From assembly GCF_000307105.1 (NCBI RefSeq), contig NC_018645.1, positions 3,730,001-3,794,000 of the forward strand: 64,000 nt of DNA, read 5' to 3'. Position 1 is the stretch's first letter, and each line of letters opens with the position of its first letter. The translations under genes and the position numbers were made by a program. Below are positions 17,881 through 26,699 of the stretch, piece by piece. The notes under the pieces are model-generated. The model saw nothing but the letters and a program-made list of their open reading frames with translations, was not told where the DNA came from and made no database searches. This DNA is from Desulfobacula toluolica Tol2 (GTDB taxonomy: Bacteria; Desulfobacterota; Desulfobacteria; Desulfobacterales; Desulfobacteraceae).

Positions 17881-19449
17881 ATGACAAAAGGATACAGAAT
17901 ATGGGTTGCCATTGCTGGATCAATGCTTGTGGCAGGTTTTTTTTTGCCCTGGCTGGGTAAGACACCTTTTTTTTTCTCAGGTCTTTTTTTTGCCACGCTC
18001 GGACATGCCTTTTTATTTATTCTCCCCATATCAGGAATTGCAGCCGTTGTGCCGGTTCTGATAAACAAAAGACCAAGGCCGTATCAAATTCTTTATCCTG
18101 GTATGGCAGGAATCCTGATTTTGGAGATATTGATATCCGTCTTGATATTCAAGGATTCAGGGGTACTAATGATAAGCTTATCATCTCCGGCCATGGAGAT
18201 CATAAAACTGAACATGGATACGAGCATGATTTTTTTCCATCCTCTCAAAGACCTGGGGCCGGGATTGATTCTAAATTTTGCCGGTATCTGTATCCTTTGC
18301 CTGCTACCTTTTTTTTATAAAAACCAATACCAGACAATTGAAAAAAATCAGAATTTTTACAGACACATTATTCAGGAACCTGCTGTCAGCATTGAATATA
18401 AACGTTTTGGCATGATACTGTCTTTGTTTACCGTTCTTATCATCACCTATGCATGGTGCGATGTCAGTCCGACAAAACTCTGGGAAAACAGGGGCAATGC
18501 CAAAGAGTATCTGTTTGGCAGGCAATTATCCCAAAGTGATATGGAATACATAAACAACCAGGAAAAACGTGCCCTGGAAATTGAGGCTGCAGGCCTGGCA
18601 AGAGAATTCATGTCCAATAAATACCGGGATGTTGTATTTTCACAACAGCCGAATGCTGAACAAAAAGCAAAAGAAAGAGATGCTGTTAAACAAAAACTGC
18701 TTGCACAAATGGAGGAACAAGAAAAACAACTCATTAAAAACGAGGCCAGAAAAAACGCATTAATTGACAAGCGTGGGGGATATTTTCCGCCTGAAACATC
18801 TTTGCCCAAAATAAGGGGTTATATCATTGCTTTGATTGAAACAGTTGCCATTGCAATATGGGGAACATTGCTGGCAGTTATCTGTGCCATTCCGATCTCT
18901 TTTTTTGCAGCCAAAAACACACTGAAATTAATCATTTCATCAGAAGATCTCAAATCCAGATCAATACGCAGCAGCATCACCTTTTTTGTCCGGCGGTTTC
19001 TGGATTCATGCCGGGGATTCAACGAATTTGTCATGGCCCTTATTTTTGTCGCCGTTATAGGACTTGGGCCCTATGCCGGTATTCTGGCACTATGGATTCA
19101 TACATTTGGAATTTTAGGAAAAGTCTTTTCCGAACAGATTGAAGCAATTGAATCCGGTCAGGTGGAAGCCCTCACATCTACGGGAGCCGGTGCTTTCCAG
19201 ATCATTGCATTTTCCGTTATGCCACAGATCATGCCGGTTTTAGTCTCTTATACCCTGCTAAGATTTGAATCCAATGTTCGAAGTGCTGCTATTCTGGGAT
19301 TTGTCGGTGCAGGAGGCATTGGATTTTTGATTTTTGATAAGCTGAACGGTTATTTATTCAGAGAAGTTTGCACCATGATGATCATCATTATTATGACGGT
19401 TGGGATTATTGACCATTTTTGCGGAAAAATCAGAATGAAATTCATATAA
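17881..19449 (+). CDS. phnE: Phosphonate ABC transporter permease PhnE, extended form
   Basis: 522 residues, about twice the E. coli protein. The C-terminal 210 residues are a standard permease domain with the EAA-type loop (EALTSTGAGAFQIIAFSVMPQIMP) and GFVGAGGIGF. The N-terminal half adds about five hydrophobic segments, then a charged coiled coil of roughly 60 residues (around 235-300, rich in K/E/Q) before the permease core. The stop codon lies at the edge of an intergenic repeat. Whether the extension is cytoplasmic and what it contacts is not known. Confidence 0.88.
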   Translation: MTKGYRIWVAIAGSMLVAGFFLPWLGKTPFFFSGLFFATLGHAFLFILPISGIAAVVPVLINKRPRPYQILYPGMAGILILEILISVLIFKDSGVLMISLSSPAMEIIKLNMDTSMIFFHPLKDLGPGLILNFAGICILCLLPFFYKNQYQTIEKNQNFYRHIIQEPAVSIEYKRFGMILSLFTVLIITYAWCDVSPTKLWENRGNAKEYLFGRQLSQSDMEYINNQEKRALEIEAAGLAREFMSNKYRDVVFSQQPNAEQKAKERDAVKQKLLAQMEEQEKQLIKNEARKNALIDKRGGYFPPETSLPKIRGYIIALIETVAIAIWGTLLAVICAIPISFFAAKNTLKLIISSEDLKSRSIRSSITFFVRRFLDSCRGFNEFVMALIFVAVIGLGPYAGILALWIHTFGILGKVFSEQIEAIESGQVEALTSTGAGAFQIIAFSVMPQIMPVLVSYTLLRFESNVRSAAILGFVGAGGIGFLIFDKLNGYLFREVCTMMIIIIMTVGIIDHFCGKIRMKFI

Positions 19450-19546
19450 CTGCCACGGGCAGACCTGGTCTTTCGCTCAGATTTGCCCACAAAAAAACAT
19501 GAAAGTCACTATTTGGATTTTTGAAGACTTTCATATAAAAAAAAAG
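19444..19546 (-). repeat. Double-hairpin intergenic repeat, copy 3 (after phnE)
   Basis: On the minus strand: GAAAGTCTTCAAAAATCC ... GTGACTTTC (left hairpin), then TGTGGGCAAATC ... GACCAGGTCTGCCCGTGGCAGTTAT (right hairpin). The left arm is nearly identical to the copy at 57876-57960. It overlaps the phnE stop codon and fills nearly all of the gap to the next gene. Confidence 0.75.
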
Positions 19547-19556
19547 GAACCTTTTT

Positions 19557-20474
19557 ATGAACCGGATCGGCTCAAAAATTGATGAAGTGAGAATTGACGG
19601 CTGTATGGATAAATTTCAAACAGACCTTGAAGAGATAAAAACAATGGGGATTCATGCGATAGAACTGCCTGTTCACGGGCTTGATGCAATCATAAACGGA
19701 AAGCTTCACCAAAGGCGGGTACAAGAGATATTGGGAATTTTAAAAGAGTTTGACTTTCAATATTCTGTTCACGCCCCCAATCCATTGAACCTTATGGACA
19801 AAGAAAATCCTGATCTCCATTCAGATGTTCTGCTGGCATCTCTTGAATTTGCACAACAAGCTGGTGCTACCGTTGTTGTTGTTCATCCGGGTCGATTCAT
19901 ACCCGAAGAATGGTTTGGCCTTTCTTCTGTACCAAGCATTTCGCAAAAACAAAAAAATGATCTTCTTGAGCAAGAAGCTTTGCTGCTGCAGACCATTGCA
20001 GATCAATACCCTGATATCATCATTGCCATGGAAAATGCACGGCCCTATCTGAATCAAAGCCCTTATACTTATGCTGAATTTATCCTGGATTTAAAACATC
20101 AAGTTCTGTGCATCAACAAAGAAAATGTAAAAATCAATCTTGATTTGGGGCATCTTTACATGACCTCCACATTCTACAACTATGACCCTGTAAAAGCCGT
20201 CTTAAACATCAAGGATTTAATCGCACACACCCATATCCATGATAACTTTGGAGGTGTGGTAAACCATTATGAAAAACAGCAGACCCATCAGATTCCTTTT
20301 GGCAAAGGAGACTCCCACATGCCGGTTGGTTGGGGAAAAATTCCCATTGCACATATTATGGAAATAATTTTACCGGAATACAAAGGCTTATTGATGATGG
20401 AACTGCGCAGCCGATATTTTAACCATATAAAAGAATCAGCAGAAAATCTATCTGCAATGCTTGAACACATCTGA
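19557..20474 (+). CDS. Xylose-isomerase-like TIM-barrel protein at the end of the phn operon
   Basis: 305 residues of the AP-endonuclease-2 / sugar-phosphate isomerase superfamily. Expected metal ligands are visible: VVVHPGR, MENARPY, INLDLGHL, HTHIHDN and MMELRS. The gene follows phnE on the same strand after one repeat copy and starts with AAAAAGGAACCTTTTT before the ATG. No phnP, phnN or phnO is seen in this cluster, so this enzyme could handle the ribose phosphate product of C-P cleavage. That is inference from position; the fold also includes isomerases, epimerases and endonucleases. Confidence 0.7.
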   Translation: MNRIGSKIDEVRIDGCMDKFQTDLEEIKTMGIHAIELPVHGLDAIINGKLHQRRVQEILGILKEFDFQYSVHAPNPLNLMDKENPDLHSDVLLASLEFAQQAGATVVVVHPGRFIPEEWFGLSSVPSISQKQKNDLLEQEALLLQTIADQYPDIIIAMENARPYLNQSPYTYAEFILDLKHQVLCINKENVKINLDLGHLYMTSTFYNYDPVKAVLNIKDLIAHTHIHDNFGGVVNHYEKQQTHQIPFGKGDSHMPVGWGKIPIAHIMEIILPEYKGLLMMELRSRYFNHIKESAENLSAMLEHI

Positions 20475-20521
20475 AATATTTTTCACAGTGTGTTCAAGCT
20501 TAATTAGGCAGACGTTTTTTT
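20460..20521 (+). terminator. Hairpin with downstream T-run after the TIM-barrel gene
   Basis: CTTGAACACA at 20460-20469 pairs with TGTGTTCAAG at 20489-20498 (10 bp, 19-base loop), overlapping the stop codon. A T8 run follows at about 20514-20521, separated from the stem by some 15 bases. It may end phn transcription or serve the convergent chemoreceptor gene; the gap between stem and T-run makes it non-standard. Confidence 0.4.
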
Positions 20522-20532
20522 TGTATCAAAAA

Positions 20533-22434
20533 CTATGATTGAGTTATCATATTGTTGAAACCAAGGGAAAAATCTTTAAACTCGTCCTTTGCATCAAAGG
20601 TTATAACCTGATCGGCACTTACTTCATTTTGCCGGTTTACAAGCGCCTTTTTTTGTTCTAATGATGATTTTATGTGTTTTTGAGAGTTTGCCGCCATCGC
20701 CTTATCCTGCCCCGGCATATTTTTTCCCGAAATCAGCAGAGCAAGATCGTTCATATATTCTCTCAAATGTTCAGCCTGGGCATTCATTTGTTCGGCTGCA
20801 AAAGCAGATTCATCAGCATCAGTGGCAGTCTGCTGAACCACCTTGTCTATATCAAAAATTGCCGCGGTTACCTGTTCAATACCATGGGATTGCTCATGGG
20901 AGGCTTCTGAAATCTCAACAACCAATTGCCCAACCTTGTCTGTACTTTTAGCAACGTCATTAAAAGAATCACAGGTTTTTAAAACAAGGGCTGAGCCGGC
21001 ATCAACCTTTTTTATTGTATCCTCGATCAAATCTGCCGTATCTTTTGCAGCACCGGCAGCTCTCATGGCAAGATTCCTGACCTCATCTGCAACAACTGCA
21101 AAACCGACTCCGGCCTCTCCTGCCCGGGCAGCTTCAACCGCAGCATTCAGGGCAAGAAGATTTGTCTGGAAAGCAATTTCATCAATAGTTTTAATGATTT
21201 TAGAAGTTTTGTTACTGGACTTTGAAATATCATCCATGGAATGGGTAAGCTGATCCATAGAGTAATTTGCCGCTGCAACCACTTTATTGGCCTCTTTCAT
21301 CAAGTGATCGGCATGGCTTGAATTTTCAGCAGTCTTTTTTGTCATAGAAGACATCTCTTCAATTGACGAAGAAGTTTCTTCTATGGAGGCCGCCTGTTGT
21401 GATGCCCCCAAAGCAAGGGACCGGCTGGTGGAAGACACCTGGCTCGAAGCAGACGCCACCTGCCTTGCCCCTTCTCCCATTCCCTTGATGATTCTATTAA
21501 TCGGATTGACAACTGACCTTGTAATCAAAAACATTATGCCGCCAATAATGATCACACAGGCAATTCCCATAATGATATTCATATTGCGAATCTGTGTGAC
21601 GGGAGCAAAGACTTCAGACTTGTTTGCAGTAGACGCCACAATCCAACGCATGGTTGCTTCTTCTGTAAATGCCGCTATTTTATCAATACCGTCATAGGCA
21701 TAATGTATCAGACCGCTTCTTTTTTCCATCATATGATAGCCAAAATCATATCGGCGAACATTAAATGTTAAAATTTTTGATTTGTCAGGATGGGCTATCA
21801 CGTTTCCGGCATTGTCAATGATATATGTATACCTGAGGCCCTCAACCTGTTCTGAATCAACAAATGTTTTGATAAAATGGTTCAAATCAACAGCTTCAAA
21901 CAAAACACCGGCTATTATATTGTTTTGCTTTACAGGAGAAGCAATGCAAAAAATCGGTTTCCCTGATATTTTACTTTTTATGACTCCTGAAACCGATACG
22001 TTTCCGGACATGGATTGCTTAAAATAATTTCGATCCGAAACATTCATGGTTCCGATATGTCTGGAATCAGAGGAGGCAATAATTTCGCCTTGGTTATCTG
22101 CCAAAGCAATGAGTTCAAAAAATGCATTATTTTCTATGATCTTTTTCAAACGAAGGCTTGCTGTTTTATGCTCCCCCCCATGGCGTAAAGATTCATATGC
22201 TGCATTTTGAAATATATCTTCCCTGCTGAAATTAACCGCATCATTTTTCCGCTCCATTATCCAACTGCTCAATTGCTTTGAGATTGAATCAGACACATAC
22301 CCCAGTTGATCGGATATGGCATTTTCAAGGGCCTTGCTTGATTTCAAGTATGACATAAAAAATATTGCAGCCAAACAAACAATAACTGCCGCCAAAGTAG
22401 GAACTAAAAATTTATTTTTCAAGCTGAATTTCAT
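20533..22434 (-). CDS. Methyl-accepting chemotaxis protein with dCache sensor
   Basis: 633 residues. A first membrane helix (about 10-28) and a second (about 283-305) bracket a periplasmic double-Cache domain with RDYF-like (SDRNYFKQ) and HPDKSK landmarks, typical of small-molecule sensors. A short HAMP-like linker leads to a signalling domain with the conserved hairpin tip [21 protein letters not shown] and [13 protein letters not shown]. No C-terminal CheR-tethering pentapeptide is seen. The ligand is unknown. The gene is convergent with the phn operon and upstream of nothing obviously chemotactic. Confidence 0.9.
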   Translation of the reverse strand: MKFSLKNKFLVPTLAAVIVCLAAIFFMSYLKSSKALENAISDQLGYVSDSISKQLSSWIMERKNDAVNFSREDIFQNAAYESLRHGGEHKTASLRLKKIIENNAFFELIALADNQGEIIASSDSRHIGTMNVSDRNYFKQSMSGNVSVSGVIKSKISGKPIFCIASPVKQNNIIAGVLFEAVDLNHFIKTFVDSEQVEGLRYTYIIDNAGNVIAHPDKSKILTFNVRRYDFGYHMMEKRSGLIHYAYDGIDKIAAFTEEATMRWIVASTANKSEVFAPVTQIRNMNIIMGIACVIIIGGIMFLITRSVVNPINRIIKGMGEGARQVASASSQVSSTSRSLALGASQQAASIEETSSSIEEMSSMTKKTAENSSHADHLMKEANKVVAAANYSMDQLTHSMDDISKSSNKTSKIIKTIDEIAFQTNLLALNAAVEAARAGEAGVGFAVVADEVRNLAMRAAGAAKDTADLIEDTIKKVDAGSALVLKTCDSFNDVAKSTDKVGQLVVEISEASHEQSHGIEQVTAAIFDIDKVVQQTATDADESAFAAEQMNAQAEHLREYMNDLALLISGKNMPGQDKAMAANSQKHIKSSLEQKKALVNRQNEVSADQVITFDAKDEFKDFSLGFNNMITQS

Positions 22435-22470
22435 TGGTATTTTCCTTATGGTTCCAGGTAAAAATCAAGG

Positions 22471-22884
22471 CTAAAAAACCTTTTGCGGGATCATTTCAAT
22501 TTGTTCTAGTGCCTGAACTGAAAGATTTGTAAACGGTAATGCTTCAAGCCGCCTCAAACCGATTTTATCGCCGGTGATCTGGCAGTACCCGAAACTGCCG
22601 TCTTCAATTCTTCTTAAAGCTGCATCAATTTGTTTGACCAGACTGGTATTGCGTTCCTGAACCCAAAGCTGCTGTTCAATATCAACCAATGAATTACTGC
22701 GGTCAAGAATGTCAGGGTGGGCAGATCCCGTTGTTTTGATTTGCCTTTTAGTCTGGTGTATTTTTTCAATCAGTTCCATTTTAAGCCAGCTTAACTTGTT
22801 TTTAAAATAGACCAACTGGTTTTCATTCATATAAGATTCATTGCTTAAACAATAATGAATATCCATGGTTTTTGTTGTTTCCAT
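22471..22884 (-). CDS. DksA/TraR-family protein lacking most zinc cysteines
   Basis: 137 residues with the DksA layout: a long coiled coil with a DILDRSN tip (compare DxxDxA, which inserts into the RNA polymerase secondary channel) and a C-terminal globular part. The zinc finger normally needs four cysteines; here only the first of CxxC remains (GYCQIT) and the second pair is replaced (NLSVQA). This resembles zinc-independent DksA2 paralogs. AAGGAG precedes the ATG. It would modulate transcription with ppGpp if functional; that is inference. Confidence 0.75.
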   Translation of the reverse strand: METTKTMDIHYCLSNESYMNENQLVYFKNKLSWLKMELIEKIHQTKRQIKTTGSAHPDILDRSNSLVDIEQQLWVQERNTSLVKQIDAALRRIEDGSFGYCQITGDKIGLRRLEALPFTNLSVQALEQIEMIPQKVF

Positions 22885-22919
22885 GATTTTTTTCTCCTTA
22901 CATTGTATGATTTAACGTT

Positions 22920-23942
22920 TTAATTCCAGGTTTTGCTGATCAATTGTTTTGTATCCGACCAATTTCCATTCAATACCCATTGGGAAATCCGACCGGCCAC
23001 GTTGGGATACTCTCTTTTTATTTTTGAAGATTGGCTCAGCCATAGGTTCAATTTATTTTTGTCCAATGAGCTCATAACCATTCCTGAATTTAAGATTTCC
23101 AGAGCCATGGCATTGGACACCTGTTCAAACTGACCTTTCAAAGGCTTTACCAATATTTTTTTACCCAGAAAAATAGCTTCGGCAGGCAGTTCAAATCCTG
23201 CGTTGCAGATCACCCCCGAGCATGTTGCAAGATCGTCATAAAATGTTGTTTTGGAAAACGGATGCCAACTGATGTTATCTTCTTTAATTTTAGGCATTTT
23301 TCTGGTACCTCCATATACGGCAAATTCAAATTTTGAAAACGGCTTTAAAAATGCCCGGACATGATCTTTGTCCTCAAAAGGCAAGTAGACAAGAATAAGC
23401 TTTTCATCCGTTACGTTGGACGCTTTAAAACAGGTTGGAATAACAGGAGGGACTATGGGCTGATTAAAATGGTGCCAGTGCATACCAATTGTATAATCAG
23501 CCGGTGCAAAATGTTTAATAATCATATGGGCGATAAAATTGGACCGATCCATGGGAACATCATGTAAGAAAGCATATTGATGGGCTATGCCGATACTGGG
23601 AATTTTATTTTTTTTGGCAATCATTGACGCGACAGGTTCAAAATCAGTTATGACAAGATCATAGCCTGATGCATCAAATGACAGAACATCTCTTGCAAAC
23701 TGACCTACAGACAAGTTTTTTGCCGTATGAAAAATCTGGATACCTCCCTTTTTAATGGAAAAGGTAAACCCCTTATAAAATCCCACAGGACTGATAATTG
23801 ATGGATCATAAAATTTATCTTTGCCACAGCCGCTGAAGATAACATCCACTATGACACTTTTTTTTTGTAATTCATCAATGATCTGAGTTGCCCGGGTCAT
23901 GTGACCATTGCCCGTACCTTGTATGCCGTATAAGATTTTCAT
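22920..23942 (-). CDS. MJ1255-type glycosyltransferase
   Basis: 340 residues with a GT-B fold related to MurG/UGT enzymes. The start MKILYGIQGTGNGHMTRA has the glycine-rich GNGHxxRA motif; LATCSGVICNAGFELPAEAIFLGKK forms the C-terminal nucleotide-sugar site. It lies 12 bases after the PHP-glycosyltransferase gene, so the two are probably co-transcribed and act on the same glycan or glycolipid. The acceptor is unknown. It is likely cytoplasmic and membrane-associated. Confidence 0.75.
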   Translation of the reverse strand: MKILYGIQGTGNGHMTRATQIIDELQKKSVIVDVIFSGCGKDKFYDPSIISPVGFYKGFTFSIKKGGIQIFHTAKNLSVGQFARDVLSFDASGYDLVITDFEPVASMIAKKNKIPSIGIAHQYAFLHDVPMDRSNFIAHMIIKHFAPADYTIGMHWHHFNQPIVPPVIPTCFKASNVTDEKLILVYLPFEDKDHVRAFLKPFSKFEFAVYGGTRKMPKIKEDNISWHPFSKTTFYDDLATCSGVICNAGFELPAEAIFLGKKILVKPLKGQFEQVSNAMALEILNSGMVMSSLDKNKLNLWLSQSSKIKREYPNVAGRISQWVLNGNWSDTKQLISKTWN

Positions 23943-23954
23943 ATCAAACCGGCC

Positions 23955-26438
23955 TCAGGCTACATTTTTTTTTAAAATCCGTTCTGATTTCAAACAAACC
24001 AAATCATTTTCCAGGGCAATATCCGGTCTGGGACTGACTGGGCTGGAAATGGCTGATTTCATTTTTTTTGTGCCGCCCAAAATATCATTTAAAGCCTCAT
24101 CCCAGCTGTATTGAGTTTTTATTCGATCCTGACAGGCTGCTCTCATCATAGCAAAATCGTTTGGACACTCAGATTTCATGGTGTGAACGGAACAAATTTG
24201 CTCCACCCATGCATCTGCATCAGAAAGACTCAAAACTTTTCCTGTTACGCCGTTGTCTATAATTTCCCTGGGACCGCCCACATCCGTTACAAGAGCAAAA
24301 AGACCTTTGGCCTGGGCTTCTAAAATGACCATCCCAAAGGTATCCGTGGTGCTTGGAAAAACAAAAATATCCGATATTTCATAGTATTGCTGAAGTTCTT
24401 TGTTTTCCACATACCCTTTCAAATGAATTCTATCAAAAGGTTGGCAAAGTGATTTGAAAAATTCAAAATCAGGGCCATTGCCGCACAAAACAAGATTTAA
24501 ATCAGGAATTTTTTCACATGCTTTTTGATAAGTATCAATCAAAAACTCAAGGTTTTTATCTTTACTGACTCTGCCGGCCCACATCAATATTGTACCGCTT
24601 TTAATGCCTTTTTCTTTTTTAAAGGCTTTTTTCCAGGATAAAGACGGCTTAAAATCTTCAACAGTAAACCCGCGTTTAAAAATACTCATTTTATCCATTG
24701 CATAATTTTGTTGTGACAAGATTTTAATATACTCGTTTGTCGGCACTTTTATCCGGTTTGAAAAAGAATAAAACCGGTTGATGCAAACCTGGATCAATCC
24801 GACCAGGGCTTCATCTTCAAAAAGATACTCTGCCTGGGCGGCAAAATCGGTATGGTAAATTGAAACACAGTCGATTCCCAGAAGCCCGGCCATAATCATG
24901 CCTAATATGCCAACCGGCCCGGGTGTTGAAACAATGATTTGATCCGGCCTATACTGATAAATCATTTCCATGGAAGCCAGAAGAGATGGAAAATTCAAAG
25001 AACAGGATGCATAAAATTCAGGTGTAACGCTATATATGCACGGCAGGTACATGATATTGGATTCATTTGATTTGTCCGGCCCATGCTTTTTGGAAACACA
25101 GGTTACAAAACTAACATTGAGATCTCTTTTTACAATCTGTTCTCTAAAGTTGTTCAAAGTGACTGACACACCGTTGAGATCATTTATCGTATCTGAAAAC
25201 CATAAAACCTTTTTATCAGATAATGTATCGTTTCCATTGCATTTTTTTTTTAATGAAAGAATCATATCCCTGTCCTGCGACAGGTGACGCAAAGATGAGA
25301 AAAAAGGAAAACTTACAAACAAAGCAGGAAGGGCAGACATTAAGTTTTTAAATAATTTTCCAATATCGCCTTTGGAAAAATCATTTACAAATGATTCCAG
25401 CAGCATTTTGAAAAATTCGTCCAGCAATTGTCCCATGCTGTGATAGATACTTTCTATTTTGGTTTCCATATCCAAATGTTTATTATGGGACCAATTGTGC
25501 AAATCTTCAAAAAATTTTAAAATAATTTTATCTTTTATTTGTTTGCCCTTTTTGATTTTTCTTAACGTGATCCATTTTTTCAAACGGCTTTGCCGGTCTT
25601 CAAATACAACGTCATTAAAAAAAGACATTATCCCGCCGGGAGAGTTTTTCCGCCCATTAGAAGAATAATCACAAAAAATTTTATAAATTGAAAAGGCAAA
25701 AGATTTATAATCATTGCACCTGCCCTTGAAATATGTTTTTTTGTCTTTAATCTGTGCAATAAAATGTTTTTTTGACACAGCACCATTGCTGACTGTGGCT
25801 GTCAGGCCTATAAACAGTCCTGCATGGTCATCTGAACCACCGGTAAATCCTTTTATCCACGGAGTATCACTAATGGGTTTTATCTTGTGCTTTTCAGACA
25901 AATCCTTAATCATATCCTGGGTTAAATTTTCTAAAACGCCCTTCCATATTTCATTATAATGTCTGTTTCTGGCACCATTTAACCCTTCAAAAACATCAAA
26001 CAAAAGAATCAATTTTTCAAGAATCTCAATACTCAATTTTTGATTAACATTATAAAATCCATGAGCAACAGAGTAAGCAATATCCTGAGCCTTTAAATAA
26101 TCTCTAAAAAAATAAATATTATGGCGTATCGCCTCTATATTTAAAAATTCCTCTGGTGTGATATCAAATACAAGAACATGAATTTTACAATTATTTTCCG
26201 GAAAATATGTCGTAACTTCCACGCTTAAAAAAGTATCATCCGGATATTTTTGGATCAGCTCAAGTCCGCCCTCAATGGTGTTATGATCCGTTACTGTAAC
26301 AAAATCCATTTTGTTTTGTTTTGCAATTTTATACAAAGTGTCAATATCAGTATAAGATTCTCGTGCGTTTACTTTTTTTAAAAACCATTCCGAAGGTCTT
26401 TTCGATGCTTTTGAATGGACATGAAGATCTGCTATCAT
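23955..26438 (-). CDS. PHP phosphoesterase - GT4 glycosyltransferase fusion
   Basis: 827 residues in two enzymes. Residues 1-250 are a PHP domain: MIADLHVHSKASKRP, FVTVTDHNTIEGG, and GGSDDHAG supply the metal His/Asp residues. A middle region of about 150 residues without a recognised domain is followed from about 400 by a GT-B type 4 glycosyltransferase: DLNGVSVTLNNF, the donor-site segment MWAGRVSKDKNLEFLI and EAQAKGLFALVTDVGGPREII. GGAGGAAAA precedes the ATG. The partner gene follows immediately. Such fusions could make a glycosyl-phosphate and remove a phosphate in one polypeptide; substrate unknown. Confidence 0.8.
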   Translation of the reverse strand: MIADLHVHSKASKRPSEWFLKKVNARESYTDIDTLYKIAKQNKMDFVTVTDHNTIEGGLELIQKYPDDTFLSVEVTTYFPENNCKIHVLVFDITPEEFLNIEAIRHNIYFFRDYLKAQDIAYSVAHGFYNVNQKLSIEILEKLILLFDVFEGLNGARNRHYNEIWKGVLENLTQDMIKDLSEKHKIKPISDTPWIKGFTGGSDDHAGLFIGLTATVSNGAVSKKHFIAQIKDKKTYFKGRCNDYKSFAFSIYKIFCDYSSNGRKNSPGGIMSFFNDVVFEDRQSRLKKWITLRKIKKGKQIKDKIILKFFEDLHNWSHNKHLDMETKIESIYHSMGQLLDEFFKMLLESFVNDFSKGDIGKLFKNLMSALPALFVSFPFFSSLRHLSQDRDMILSLKKKCNGNDTLSDKKVLWFSDTINDLNGVSVTLNNFREQIVKRDLNVSFVTCVSKKHGPDKSNESNIMYLPCIYSVTPEFYASCSLNFPSLLASMEMIYQYRPDQIIVSTPGPVGILGMIMAGLLGIDCVSIYHTDFAAQAEYLFEDEALVGLIQVCINRFYSFSNRIKVPTNEYIKILSQQNYAMDKMSIFKRGFTVEDFKPSLSWKKAFKKEKGIKSGTILMWAGRVSKDKNLEFLIDTYQKACEKIPDLNLVLCGNGPDFEFFKSLCQPFDRIHLKGYVENKELQQYYEISDIFVFPSTTDTFGMVILEAQAKGLFALVTDVGGPREIIDNGVTGKVLSLSDADAWVEQICSVHTMKSECPNDFAMMRAACQDRIKTQYSWDEALNDILGGTKKMKSAISSPVSPRPDIALENDLVCLKSERILKKNVA

Positions 26439-26699
26439 TTTTCCTCCTGAAGCCGCAATTTATTAAATTCAACTACTTTTAAAAAAAACATATGAGAATT
26501 GAATTAAGAAATCATTTTAAATTGATAAAACCTGGAATAAACTATTGTTCTTCCTTTTTTCTTACTTTATAAATTATGTCTTGTGATTGAATTGTTCGTA
26601 AGTTTTTAACCAAACAGGATTATACCATTGAAGCTGACTTGAATACCCTGACCGGGAAATCAGGTGAGAATAGAAAAGGTATTATTATAGACAAAAAAA

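Noticed and set aside
19501-19546. Apparent shared peptide start MKVT(I/V)WIFEDFHIKK at 19500 and 57913
   Set aside because: Both are translations of the same intergenic repeat. The metV protein starts at 58018, where a ribosome site exists, and the copy at 19500 is not in a gene.
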